NCBI RefSeq assembly: GCF_003860405.1
Contig: NZ_CP034170.1
Span: 3,038,001 to 3,102,000 of the forward strand
From: Nakamurella antarctica
GTDB lineage: Bacteria > Actinomycetota > Actinomycetes > Mycobacteriales > Nakamurellaceae
Length of the DNA stretch: 64,000 bases
Reading direction: 5' to 3'
Shown here: positions 8,583 to 17,395 of the stretch, piece by piece
How the letters are laid out: each line of letters starts with the position of its first letter
How positions within the stretch are numbered: position 1 is the first letter of the stretch
Made by a program: the position numbers and the translations under genes
The notes under the pieces: generated by a model
What the model was told of the DNA's origin: nothing
Database searches by the model: none
What the model saw: only the letters and a program-made list of their open reading frames with translations

Positions 8583-9773
8583 GTGAGTACCACCATTGAA
8601 ACCCCGACCGCTGACGTCGCTGCCCACGGTCCGGCGAACCCCGCAATTGCCCCCCTGCAAATCGGGCAGTACAGCGTCTGGCCGCCGGTGGTGCTGGCGC
8701 CGATGGCAGGCATTACTAACGGTTCTTTCCGCAAACTGTGCCGCGAATTTGGCGCCGGCCTCTACGTCTGCGAAATGGTGACCACGCGGGCGCTGGTAGA
8801 GCGCGACCCCAAAACGATGGACATGGTGCGATTCGGCCCTGAGGAAAAGCCTCGCTCGCTGCAGCTGTATGGCGTAGATCCCGTAGTCGTCGGCCGGGCC
8901 GTGTCAATGGTGGTGGACGACAACCTGGCTGACCACATCGATCTCAATTTCGGGTGCCCGGTCCCCAAGGTGACACGACGCGGCGGCGGCTCAGCGCTGC
9001 CTTACAAGCGCAAGCTTTTCGAGTCGATCGTGAGCACCGCGGTTCGAATCGCTTCCACTGCAAACATTCCGGTGACGATCAAAATGCGCATCGGCATCGA
9101 CCCCGAACACATCACCTACCTCAATGCGGGCCGGATCGCGGCAGATAGTGGGGTTGCTGCGGTCGCACTACACGGCCGCACCGCGATTCAGCACTATTCG
9201 GGAAGCGCTGATTGGTCAGCGATTTCACGGCTCAAGGAGGCGGTGACCACCGTCCCTGTCCTCGGTAACGGCGATATCTTTGCAGCCGGCGACGCGCTTG
9301 CGATGATGGAGCAAACCGGATGCGACGGGGTTGTTGTTGGCCGCGGCTGCCAAGGTAGGCCGTGGTTATTCGCCGAGCTTGCCGCCGCCTTCGATGGCCG
9401 AACCCTACCTACCCCACCAGACCTGCGGGCCGTCGCAGGCATCCTTCAGCGGCACGCCCAACTTCTCGGCGAAGAGATGGGGGCAGACCGCGGCATGCGC
9501 GATATGCGTAAGCACTTCGCCTGGTACCTCAAGGGTTTCGCTGTGGGTGGGGAGATCCGGGCCGCCCTCGGGACGGTGTCCTCGATGCCCGAGCTTCAAG
9601 ATTTGCTGAGCCGAATGGACCTGGACCAGCCCTACCCACAGGCTGCCGAGGGCCCCCGGGGGCGTCAGGGAACGGCGCAGCGACGGGTACACCTGCCCGA
9701 AGGCTGGCTTGACGATCCGGAGGAGGACGTGGTGGTCGCCAAGGATGCCGAGTTGGACATCAGTGGCGGCTGA
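8583..9773 (+). CDS. dusB: tRNA-dihydrouridine synthase (DusB type)
   Basis: FMN-dependent reductase that makes dihydrouridine in tRNA, 396 residues. A TIM-barrel FMN-binding domain starts near residue 25 with VVLAPMAGITN, and the catalytic cysteine lies in LNFGCPVPKVTRRGGGSAL. The phosphate-binding end is GNGDIF...GCDGVVVGRGCQGRPW, followed by a helical C-terminal domain (KHFAWYLKGFAVGG). GTG 8583 is chosen because the family match begins shortly after it and longer frames run into the divergent ybaK promoter. The last 60 residues are a charged tail. The next gene starts inside its last codons. Confidence 0.9.
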   Translation: MSTTIETPTADVAAHGPANPAIAPLQIGQYSVWPPVVLAPMAGITNGSFRKLCREFGAGLYVCEMVTTRALVERDPKTMDMVRFGPEEKPRSLQLYGVDPVVVGRAVSMVVDDNLADHIDLNFGCPVPKVTRRGGGSALPYKRKLFESIVSTAVRIASTANIPVTIKMRIGIDPEHITYLNAGRIAADSGVAAVALHGRTAIQHYSGSADWSAISRLKEAVTTVPVLGNGDIFAAGDALAMMEQTGCDGVVVGRGCQGRPWLFAELAAAFDGRTLPTPPDLRAVAGILQRHAQLLGEEMGADRGMRDMRKHFAWYLKGFAVGGEIRAALGTVSSMPELQDLLSRMDLDQPYPQAAEGPRGRQGTAQRRVHLPEGWLDDPEEDVVVAKDAELDISGG

Positions 9774-10335
9774 CCGGCTCTGCGGCAGGGAAGAGACAAC
9801 TCGTACTCTGACCCTGGCGCTGACGCTCCTGCTGGCTCTGACCCTCATCGGGTGCTCCGACAGTGAGAATTCTGCTCCAACAAGCTCCACCGCCACCGCC
9901 AGCGAAGTCGCGGTCACGTCTGCGCTAACGGCCGCCGCTTCCCCTGGTGCCGCTTCCCCCGCCGCCGATGTACCCGCCGCCGACCGCCGCGCAGTGGATG
10001 ACGTGATCAGTCAGATCAACGCGACGTCCCGCGGAGATGTTGCCGCGCAGCGAGCACTCCTGGTGTCGCTGGCACACCCTGACTTTGCCGGCCAGCAGCG
10101 CGCCTGTGCTCCCTCAACCATCACTATCGGACTCGACCCTGCAAACGATCACCTGCTCGCGACTCCCGGCTGGCGACCACTTGGCGTCCAGGTGGACCCG
10201 TCGGGCATCCTTTATCGCGTTCCCGCGCTCATCACCGTCTACGTGGACGGTCGGCGGACCGGAACCGATATGACCATGTTGCGATTCGCTATTCTGGGCG
10301 GCGCTGCCAGGCTATTTCCCTTCTGCCTGAACTAA
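9763..10335 (+). CDS. Putative lipoprotein, unknown function
   Basis: A 190-residue predicted lipoprotein. GTG 9763 overlaps the 3' end of dusB by 11 nt, which suggests coupled translation. The N-terminus has a basic/polar start, a Leu-rich hydrophobic core and lipobox LTLIGC, followed by a Ser/Thr/Ala-rich spacer to about residue 70. The remaining 120 residues (VDDVISQINATSRGDVAAQRALL...) have the feel of a small alpha+beta NTF2-like domain with three or four Cys, but I do not recognise the family with confidence. The start could differ, since the usable starts in this frame are few and no strong ribosome binding site is seen. Confidence 0.6.
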   Translation: MAADRLCGREETTRTLTLALTLLLALTLIGCSDSENSAPTSSTATASEVAVTSALTAAASPGAASPAADVPAADRRAVDDVISQINATSRGDVAAQRALLVSLAHPDFAGQQRACAPSTITIGLDPANDHLLATPGWRPLGVQVDPSGILYRVPALITVYVDGRRTGTDMTMLRFAILGGAARLFPFCLN

Positions 10336-10667
10336 GACCCCCCTCCTTGTGCGGATCTTGCCGAGGTAGGGCTCACGATGTGTGCTTCCCGAGAACCCGG
10401 GAGAGTGATTGCGATGGCTTGAGCAACCCGCGCCGGGCGCCGAATATTGGCCTCGGTACTGGCTTGAACAGGCAAGACGGACAAGTGTGGGGTATCAAAC
10501 ATCCATATCCCGGCAAAACGGTTAATAATGAACGAGGGTTAGCAGGAACCGATGCCCTGCACAGCGCGTCTGAAACCTAGATTCGTAGCCACACCAGATT
10601 CTAGATTCCCGACCACAACAGCACGGCATCCGGAATACCGACCTGATGGCGAAGTAAAGGAGGTGGC
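10336..10667 (+). other. 332-bp gene-free leader upstream of the LCP gene
   Basis: No convincing coding frame on either strand. It contains a G/C-rich interval with short inverted repeats (TCCCG...CGGGA near 10390-10405), then a more AT-rich part around 10520 (GGTTAATAATGAACG) and a repeated TAGATT near 10578 and 10600, and it ends with a strong AGGAGG ahead of GTG 10668. The length suggests a long 5' leader or a promoter region for the LCP gene. I compared it by eye with c-di-AMP (ydaO), SAM, TPP and cobalamin riboswitch signatures and saw no match. Confidence 0.4.
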
Positions 10668-13127
10668 GTGAGCGAGAGCCCACGCTCCGGCGGCGAAGGC
10701 CCCGGCCCAGCACTCACCGACGCGAACGTCGACGCTGGCGACACCGCCCCCCCGCAGCCCTGGGATCGTCCTCGAAGGTGGAACACGGAGAGGATGGACG
10801 CCACGCGCGTCGACGATCTCCTAGCAAGGCTTGGCCCGCCCGCTGCGGGCGACGCCCCTCGCCGCCGTCGACGATCTGACCGTGATTCAGACGCAGCAGC
10901 TTCCGCTCCGAGTAGCCCCAGCGCCGAACCGGCTCTGACCCCTCTTCCTGAATCGTCCACCTCCCCGTCAACCGCTCCGACTATCGCCGCCACACCGCAG
11001 CAGCAGGCCGTTTCTGTCGTTGTCCCTGCGTCGAACCCGGAAGAGGATCCCCCCTCGGCGCCGCAACCTGGACCGACCCTGAGTGCAACGCCGACGATAG
11101 CCGCGCCGCCGCAACAACCTCTTGGCCGCTCATTACCGCAGCCCCGCAACCACGAAGAATTTCGTCACCACCACCCTGTGACGCCCCCTAGCGATGATGC
11201 GAACTCTCGGACCGACGTCATGCCGCGAATGAGCGGCCTGCCTGTATCGGCCGAGGCCGCTGCCGTGCGGGAGTCTCTTCGCGCTTCGCTGGTCAGCGCC
11301 CAGGCGCTCGCATCCGTGCGGCCCGCAGATGTGGGCCACCCGGCAGCGTCTCGGGAGCGGGATGCCCCCGCTCCCCTTCCGGTTGGCGCACTAGCCGCAG
11401 TTCCTTGGGCGAAGGCAACTCCCCGGAAGCCGGCCACCACGTCACCTATCCGGCATCACTACGCCAAGCGCGGTGCCAGCGTCCTGCTGGCGTTGGTGTC
11501 AGCGCTGGTGCTGGTTGTCACCGGCATTTACTCAAACATCCTCGCCAATGGCGAATCCGGTCTTGCGGCCAATTCCGTCGATGCCGGCCTCAGTGATGCC
11601 CCACCACCGGCTGCTGTCCCCACCGGGGCTCTGCCCACCGACGCGGCTCCCGCAGCCGCAGCCGGCTTACCCATGTATCCGCCTGAGAACTTCCTTCTCG
11701 TGGGATCTGACTCGCGGACCGGCGAGAACATCGCGGGTGTTGGTGACAGCAGCCTTGACGGCGTGGTGAACACCGACACGATGATGGTGCTGCACATCAG
11801 TGGTGATCGGCAGCAGGTGTCGGTTGTTTCGCTCCCCCGCGACCTGTGGGCGGACAATGTCGTGTGCAACGACTACGACCGCTCCACCAATCAATATGGC
11901 GGCCCCTCTGACGCCAACAAGTACCCCCGCCAGCACCTCAATGCCTTTTACGGCGTTGGTGGCCCCAAGTGTTTGGTGAAAGCGGTGGAAAACCTCACCG
12001 GCATCGACATCACCCGCTACATCATGATCGACTTTGCCGGGTTCAAGTCCATGGTTGACAGCCTCGGCGGTATCACCGTCAACGCGTGTGGGCCTATCGA
12101 TGACGCTGAACTGGGCCTTCTCGTGGCCCAAGGCGGCACCCAGGTAATTACCGGCACGCAGGCTCTCCACCTATCGCGGGCGCGGAACGTGACGACGGAT
12201 GCTTCCTCGGATATTTCTCGCATCAAACGGCAGCAGCTGATCCTGAGTTCGATTTTGCGCCAGGTGAAGTCCAGTGACACGTTGCTCAACCCCGCCAAAC
12301 TCAATGATTTCGTCACCGCATTCACCCAAGCGACACGTAACGACGGCCTTAAAATCAACGACCTGATGAACTTGGCGCAGTCGCTGGGCACTCTCGACCC
12401 ATCGCGGGTCACTTTTTACACCTTGCCAACTGGGGAACCGGAAAATGACGGTCGCGGATCAATGGAGATCGATCGCGCGCGCTCCGATCCGCTTTTCTAC
12501 GCTTTGATCAACGACCTCCCCGTGCCCGGAACCGAGCCTGCACCGGCCGCGGCTACGGCCACCCCTGGCGCGCCCAGTGCAGCGGAACCTTCCGCACCGG
12601 CTACCGCTGCGCAACCCCTCCTGATCAGCGTTGCACCAGCAGATGTCGACCTCACAATCGTCAATGCCGCAGGTCGCGACGGGCTTGCGGGCGAGGTGGC
12701 GGCGAAACTCACCACCTACGGCTACAGCCTTTCCGACAACAACTTGCAGCGTGTGGACGATGCCCCGCAGGCCAGAGTTACGGTCGAGTATTCGGCGGGC
12801 AACGAGGCCGCAGCCGCGACTGTTGCAGCGACGGTGACGGGCGCGAAGCTTGTCGTTAAGAGCGGTCTCGGAAAAAATGTCCGGCTGGTTCTGGGATCTT
12901 CCTACGATGGCCAGACCGTAGAGACTTCCGTCGGTGATTCGATACCTGCTGATGTTCTCGCCCAGATTCCAGCCAGCTCCGCAGTCGCCGCAACGACAGG
13001 CTCAGGTTCTCCCGCCGATACCAGTTCCGCGGGGAGCAGCCCCGAGCCTGCGACATCGCCGGAAGCAGCGACATCCGCCGTTGCCGACATTGCTCAGGTT
13101 CGGGCCGATACGTCGCAGTGTCTGTAA
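10668..13127 (+). CDS. LytR-CpsA-Psr family cell-wall glycopolymer ligase with LytR_C domain
   Basis: Membrane protein of 819 residues that probably transfers lipid-linked glycopolymers (arabinogalactan-, teichoic-acid- or capsule-like) to peptidoglycan. GTG 10668 has AGGAGG 5 nt upstream. Parts: a long Pro/Ala/Ser-rich cytoplasmic region (1-265), one membrane helix at about 268-292, the LCP domain at about 345-520 with DTMMVLHISGD, SLPRDLW (an Arg that binds the pyrophosphate) and the SRARN-type motif, an Ala/Pro linker, then a LytR_C domain at about 658-745 (VNAAGRDGLAGEVAAKL) and a disordered Ser/Pro tail ending in Cys-Leu. The roughly 265-residue disordered cytoplasmic extension is long for the family and could be a phosphorylation or protein-binding region. 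Confidence 0.9.
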   Translation: MSESPRSGGEGPGPALTDANVDAGDTAPPQPWDRPRRWNTERMDATRVDDLLARLGPPAAGDAPRRRRRSDRDSDAAASAPSSPSAEPALTPLPESSTSPSTAPTIAATPQQQAVSVVVPASNPEEDPPSAPQPGPTLSATPTIAAPPQQPLGRSLPQPRNHEEFRHHHPVTPPSDDANSRTDVMPRMSGLPVSAEAAAVRESLRASLVSAQALASVRPADVGHPAASRERDAPAPLPVGALAAVPWAKATPRKPATTSPIRHHYAKRGASVLLALVSALVLVVTGIYSNILANGESGLAANSVDAGLSDAPPPAAVPTGALPTDAAPAAAAGLPMYPPENFLLVGSDSRTGENIAGVGDSSLDGVVNTDTMMVLHISGDRQQVSVVSLPRDLWADNVVCNDYDRSTNQYGGPSDANKYPRQHLNAFYGVGGPKCLVKAVENLTGIDITRYIMIDFAGFKSMVDSLGGITVNACGPIDDAELGLLVAQGGTQVITGTQALHLSRARNVTTDASSDISRIKRQQLILSSILRQVKSSDTLLNPAKLNDFVTAFTQATRNDGLKINDLMNLAQSLGTLDPSRVTFYTLPTGEPENDGRGSMEIDRARSDPLFYALINDLPVPGTEPAPAAATATPGAPSAAEPSAPATAAQPLLISVAPADVDLTIVNAAGRDGLAGEVAAKLTTYGYSLSDNNLQRVDDAPQARVTVEYSAGNEAAAATVAATVTGAKLVVKSGLGKNVRLVLGSSYDGQTVETSVGDSIPADVLAQIPASSAVAATTGSGSPADTSSAGSSPEPATSPEAATSAVADIAQVRADTSQCL

Positions 13128-13215
13128 AGCCAGCGGCCGTTTAGCCGCGAGGGGTTCATCCAGCGTTCACGTGTTTTGGTCCCACTGCCTCACTCGTTAG
13201 CAATATCCTTGATTG

Positions 13216-13935
13216 ATGCGCCACGCCTATCAAACCCGACTCCACGACCTCGGCGAACACGGTGCACGGATGTGCCACGTCGCCAGCGACGCGATGCGCG
13301 ACGCCACGAAATCACTGCTGGACAGCGACCTTGCACTCGCCGAGCAAGTCATCGCTCGCGACATCCAGATCGACGAAATGCGCTCCAGCGCTGAGGATGT
13401 GGCACTGGAACTGCTAGCGTTGCAGGCGCCTGTGGCCTCTGACCTTCGCGTGGTGGTCTCCGCGTTGTGGATTGTCGCCGACCTGCAGCGAATGGGCGCG
13501 TTGGCCATTCACGTGGCGCAAGCAGCCCGACGTCGCCATCCCGCCGCAGTCATTCCCACCGATATCCGCCCTATTTTTGAGCGGATGGGGGCAGTGGCAA
13601 TCCGGCTAGCTAGCCAGGCCGAGAAGGTACTACTTGAAAGGGATATCGACCTCGCTCGGAGCCTCGATATCGAGGACGACCTGATGGACGACCTACACCG
13701 CGAACTCTTTGCCGCACTGCAAAGCCCAGAGTGGTCACACGGAGCCGCACCAGCTGTAGACATCGCCCTACTTGGACGGTTCTACGAGCGTTTCGCCGAC
13801 CACTCCGTTGCCATCGCCCACCGGGTTATTTTCCTCGTAACCGGCGAGAACGTCACGGGCACAGGCACTTCGGGGGCACACATATCAGATGCACCGGCGT
13901 CGATCACCGGTGAATCACCCGAGCGATCACGCTAG
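13216..13935 (+). CDS. phoU: PhoU-type phosphate signalling/transport regulator
   Basis: Negative regulator that links the Pst transporter to the phosphate two-component system, 239 residues, cytoplasmic and all-helical. Two three-helix repeats are visible, each with an acidic metal-binding signature (ARDIQIDEMRSSAE in the first; DIEDDLMDDLH and GRFYERFADHSVAIAHRVIFLVTGE in the second, the standard PhoU ending). ATG 13216 follows an alternative TTG by one codon. It faces the pstBACS operon convergently, with the tandem-repeat array between them. The last 25 residues are a Ser/Thr-rich tail. Confidence 0.9.
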   Translation: MRHAYQTRLHDLGEHGARMCHVASDAMRDATKSLLDSDLALAEQVIARDIQIDEMRSSAEDVALELLALQAPVASDLRVVVSALWIVADLQRMGALAIHVAQAARRRHPAAVIPTDIRPIFERMGAVAIRLASQAEKVLLERDIDLARSLDIEDDLMDDLHRELFAALQSPEWSHGAAPAVDIALLGRFYERFADHSVAIAHRVIFLVTGENVTGTGTSGAHISDAPASITGESPERSR

Positions 13936-14030
13936 CTTCGCCCTGCCGTCGGATCTGCTCCAATATGCAGTGACGCCGCGGCGCAGATGCGCCCCCGCGC
14001 ACCCGAGTTACTCACACCGACGGGCCCGCG

Positions 14031-14156
14031 CCCTATTCGCGCCGCCCTATTCGCGCCGCCCTATTCGCGTCGCCCTATTCGCGCCGCCCTATTCGCGCCG
14101 CCCTATTCGCGCCGCCCTATTCGCGTAGCCCTATTCGCGTAGCCCTATTCGCACGC
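14031..14156. repeat. Nine-copy 14-bp tandem repeat array between phoU and pstB
   Basis: Nine head-to-tail copies of CCCTATTCGCGCCG begin at 14031, 14045, 14059, 14073, 14087, 14101, 14115, 14129 and 14143. All share CCCTATTCGC; only the last few bases vary (GCCG, GTCG, GTAG, and ACG at the end). The array lies in the 319-bp gap between two convergent genes, so it is transcribed only by read-through. The unit length is not a multiple of three and no plausible coding frame uses it. It is a candidate variable-number locus or a protein-binding or termination element. Confidence 0.95.
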
Positions 14157-14254
14157 GGGGGAAACAGAGGCGTCGGCCCCGCCGCCAGCGCCCTTGCTGA
14201 AGCTGCCCGCGAAAGATATCCGCGAGCTGAACCGACGAATCCGTCTCGGACCTC

Positions 14255-15034
14255 TTAGCCGAATCGACCCGAGATGTAGTCCTCGGTAGCCTTTTTCGTG
14301 GGATTTGAGAATATCTTGGTGGTCTCGTCATACTCAACCAGCTTGCCTGGCTGGCCAACGCCAGCCAGGTTAAAGAAGGCCGTACGGTCGCTGACCCGCG
14401 CCGCCTGCTGCATGTTGTGAGTGACAATCACGATCGTGTAGCGCTGCTTCAACTCAGTAATCAGGTCCTCAATGGCAAGCGTCGAGATCGGGTCGAGGGC
14501 AGAGCACGGCTCATCCATCAGCAGCACCTGAGGTTCGATGGCGATGGCGCGCGCGATACACAGTCGCTGTTGTTGACCACCGGAGAGGCCGCCGCCCGGG
14601 CGATTGAGCCGCGTCTTGACTTCCTCCCACAGGTTCGCCCCGCGCAAGGACCGTTCGACGATATCGTCGTATTCTTTCTTGCTCTTCTTCGCACCCGCGA
14701 GCTTGAAGCCAGCCACCACATTGTCGTAAATCGTCATAGCAGGGAATGGATTTGCCTTCTGGAACACCATTCCGACCGTTCGCCGCACGTTGACCGGATC
14801 CACACCCGGCCCGTACAGGTCCTCACCGTCAAGCAGCACTTTGCCGGTGACGCGCCCGCCGGGAATTACCTCATGCATCCTGTTCATAGTCCGCAGAAAA
14901 GTGGATTTTCCACAGCCCGAAGGTCCGATAAAGGCAGTCACCGTCAGGGGTGCAATTTTTATTGACGCTTCCTCGACGGCCAGGAAATCACCGTAGTAAA
15001 CGTTGAGATCTTCGACATCAATACGCTTTGCCAT
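14255..15034 (-). CDS. pstB: Phosphate ABC transporter ATP-binding protein
   Basis: ATPase of the high-affinity phosphate importer, 259 residues, the usual PstB length. Walker [10 protein letters not shown], a long PstB-type insert ([21 protein letters not shown]), [14 protein letters not shown] and Walker [16 protein letters not shown], whose Cys-Ser after DEP is typical of PstB, are all present. The protein ends in [14 protein letters not shown], a standard PstB C-terminus. It is the last gene of pstS-pstC-pstA-pstB, 42 bp after pstA. Confidence 0.97.
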   Translation of the reverse strand: MAKRIDVEDLNVYYGDFLAVEEASIKIAPLTVTAFIGPSGCGKSTFLRTMNRMHEVIPGGRVTGKVLLDGEDLYGPGVDPVNVRRTVGMVFQKANPFPAMTIYDNVVAGFKLAGAKKSKKEYDDIVERSLRGANLWEEVKTRLNRPGGGLSGGQQQRLCIARAIAIEPQVLLMDEPCSALDPISTLAIEDLITELKQRYTIVIVTHNMQQAARVSDRTAFFNLAGVGQPGKLVEYDETTKIFSNPTKKATEDYISGRFG

Positions 15035-15076
15035 GCTTAAGTGGCCTCCAAAGCCTGTACTGCTGGATGGAATGTT

Positions 15077-16153
15077 CTAGCGCGCCTTCGGGCGGACCAG
15101 CCTGGCGATGACGCGAGCAACGACATTGAGGATGAGCACCAGCAGAACGAGTGTCAGGGCAGCTCCCCACGCCCGTCCCGAGGTGTTGTCAGTGACGGAC
15201 CCGCCGAGTTTGCCGAGTTGATCCCAAATCATCATTGGCAGCGTCGCCTGGTCGCCGGAAAACGGGTTGGTATTGATCGAGGCGGTGTAGCCGACAAGCA
15301 AGATGAGCGGCGCTGTCTCACCGGCGACTCGCGCCACTGCCAGGAGCGCGGATGTGATCAACCCCGACGCCGCCGTGGGGAGCACGACCTTGAGAATCGT
15401 GCGCCACCGCGGAACCCCCAGAGCGTAGGACGACTCCCGAAGTTCGCGCGGCACCAGCTTCAGCATTTCTTCGCTGGAGCGCACGGCGACCGGGAGCATG
15501 AGGAGAGCAAGAGCAATGGCGCCGGCAGCGCCGAAGGGGCGAAGCCCGAACCCGATCAACAGGAATGTGTACACGAACAGTCCGGCAACAATGGACGGAA
15601 CCCCCGTCATCACGTCAACGAAGAATGTGACGACCTTGGCGTAGCGCCCCTTGCCGTACTCGACAAGGTAGATAGAGGTGAAAAGTCCTATGGGCAAAGC
15701 GATCACTGCGGCGATAGCGACCTGCTGCAGGGTTCCGATCAGCGCCGCGTATACGCCGCCGCCCTCCTTGCGGGTACTGACCCCGTTCATGGAATGCGTG
15801 AAAAAGTCTGCGCTGAGCGTGCCCCAACCCTTCACGACGATGTACCCGAGGATCAGAACCAGCGGTACCACCGCGGCTACGAAGGATGAATAGATCAGCG
15901 TCGACGCGAAGCGGTCCTTCGCGCGGCGCTTTCCTTCAATCGTGAAGGACCAGATGCTCAAGATGATGATGAAAAGCAGTGCTGCGGACCAGAACGCGGT
16001 CCCCCACCCTGACCAGCCGATCCCAAACTTCGCGGTCAGCGCGAGGGCAACGGCAGCAACGCCGCAGGCGACGGGAGCCCAGCGAGGAAGCCTCGCCCCG
16101 ACAAGCGCAGAAGGTGCGGCTTTTTTGGTGGCTGAAGGTGACTGGATGCTCAT
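15077..16153 (-). CDS. pstA: Phosphate ABC transporter permease PstA
   Basis: Membrane permease of the phosphate importer, 358 residues. ATG 16153 shares one base with the TGA of pstC (TGATG), so I prefer it to any longer frame. An N-terminal extension with two to three extra helices (about residues 25-90) precedes the six-helix PstA core; the loop SSYALGVPRWRTILKVVLPTAASGL is the ATPase-docking region. The protein ends in a basic VARVIARLVRPKAR tail. It functions with PstC as the membrane channel. Confidence 0.95.
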   Translation of the reverse strand: MSIQSPSATKKAAPSALVGARLPRWAPVACGVAAVALALTAKFGIGWSGWGTAFWSAALLFIIILSIWSFTIEGKRRAKDRFASTLIYSSFVAAVVPLVLILGYIVVKGWGTLSADFFTHSMNGVSTRKEGGGVYAALIGTLQQVAIAAVIALPIGLFTSIYLVEYGKGRYAKVVTFFVDVMTGVPSIVAGLFVYTFLLIGFGLRPFGAAGAIALALLMLPVAVRSSEEMLKLVPRELRESSYALGVPRWRTILKVVLPTAASGLITSALLAVARVAGETAPLILLVGYTASINTNPFSGDQATLPMMIWDQLGKLGGSVTDNTSGRAWGAALTLVLLVLILNVVARVIARLVRPKAR

Positions 16154-17205
16154 CAGACGAACTCCTTCTTCCGGGCAACGACGATCCGGGCGACAGAGTT
16201 GACGACGAGGGTGATCACGAAGAGGAAGAGCCCTGCGGCGATCAGCGCGGGCACACCCAGCGCCGAACCGGAAGCTTCGCCGAACTTCAGGGCGATAGTG
16301 GAGGAAAAGGTGTCGCCGCCCGGCTCCGTGAGGTGCCAATTAATTTTGAAGCCACTGTTGAGAACCAAGGCCACCGCGATGGTCTCACCTAATGCTCGGC
16401 CCAAGCCCAGCATCGCAGCTGAGATCATCCCGGGCCGACCAAACGGCAGGACCGCAGTTTTGACCATTTCCCACTTTGTCGCGCCCAACGCCAACGCGGC
16501 GTCCATCGTCTCGCGTGGAACTTGGAGGAAGACCTCGCGGCTGACGGCGGACACGATGGGGATGATCATGATGGCAAGGACAATGCCTGCAATCAGCAAG
16601 CTCTTGCCGTATTGCCCCGCCTCCAGCGGCTTGTCGGTGGCGAAAAGCGGTATCCAGCCGAAGTAGTCGGTCAGCCACTTCTGAAATCCGGTGGTCTGGG
16701 GGATAAGGAAATACAGACCCCACATGCCGAACACCAGGGATGGAACGGCCGCCAACAGATCAATGATGCCGCCGAGGAACGTTGACACTCGGCGGGAAGA
16801 GTAGTGCGCGATAAATAGCGCGATGCCAATTGCTACCGGCACGCCAATCAACATCGCGATGACGGACGACACCACGGTGCCGAAGAGCAGTGCGGCGATA
16901 CCGAATAGCGGCGGATTTGCAGCGGGCTGCCAGACCTGGGTGGTGAACAGGTTTCCCGCGTTGTCTCCGCTGAACGCGGGCCAAGCCTTCACGATGAGGA
17001 AGCCCGCGATGGCCGCCATGACCAAAAGCAACAGCCCACCTGAACCAGCGGCGAGGCTCTTGAAGACCCGATCGCCCAGACGAACCGAGGAGCCACCGAT
17101 GGAGGATGGCGCACGGCCGGCGGGGCTTGAATCGCGCTGATCGTGCCGTGGTTCAGGCGCGTCGACGCTCACTGGCCTCGCATCGTCGACGACGCGGTCA
17201 GTCAT
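16153..17205 (-). CDS. pstC: Phosphate ABC transporter permease PstC
   Basis: Partner permease of PstA, 350 residues with six or more helices. After a 50-residue hydrophilic N-terminus (DRVVDDARPVSVDAPEPRHD...) it shows the PstC hallmarks VPSLVFGMWGLYFLIP, LAIMIIPIVSAVSREVFLQVPRE and AALALGATKWEMVKTAVLPFGRPG, the EAA-type loop. Start ATG 17205. The gap to pstS (190 bp) contains a perfect hairpin, so pstS can be made in excess of the membrane components. Confidence 0.96.
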   Translation of the reverse strand: MTDRVVDDARPVSVDAPEPRHDQRDSSPAGRAPSSIGGSSVRLGDRVFKSLAAGSGGLLLLVMAAIAGFLIVKAWPAFSGDNAGNLFTTQVWQPAANPPLFGIAALLFGTVVSSVIAMLIGVPVAIGIALFIAHYSSRRVSTFLGGIIDLLAAVPSLVFGMWGLYFLIPQTTGFQKWLTDYFGWIPLFATDKPLEAGQYGKSLLIAGIVLAIMIIPIVSAVSREVFLQVPRETMDAALALGATKWEMVKTAVLPFGRPGMISAAMLGLGRALGETIAVALVLNSGFKINWHLTEPGGDTFSSTIALKFGEASGSALGVPALIAAGLFLFVITLVVNSVARIVVARKKEFV

Positions 17206-17334
17206 TGGTTCGTACCCTCATGTGTGTGGTCTCGTCCCCTCGTGCGAACGCCCGTGTTGCGGTGGACAGTTTCCAGTGAATCTCCGGAGACTGGTGAAAA
17301 TACGACTCACTGCTGCAGTAGTGCTGACCGAGAA

Positions 17335-17372
17335 GATGGCCCGTCCGCGAATCTTGCTGCGAACGGGCCATC
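17335..17372 (-). terminator. Hairpin between pstS and pstC (attenuator or processing site)
   Basis: GATGGCCCGT (17335-17344) and ACGGGCCATC (17363-17372) are perfect complements around an 18-nt loop, with a further CGC/GCG pairing inside. On the transcribed minus strand only a short TTCTC follows, so it is a weak intrinsic terminator at best. Its position directly after pstS fits the common arrangement in which the binding protein transcript is stabilised or partially terminated. Confidence 0.6.
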
Positions 17373-17395
17373 ATCAAGGGTGTCTCGTCTAACTT

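Noticed and set aside
10347-10580. 77-codon frame in the LCP leader
   Set aside because: No ribosome binding site, atypical Arg/Cys-rich composition and no family resemblance.
15041-15889. Long open frame antisense to pstA (282 codons)
   Set aside because: It is the mirror of a strongly conserved permease in GC-rich DNA, with charged, repetitive composition and no ribosome binding site.
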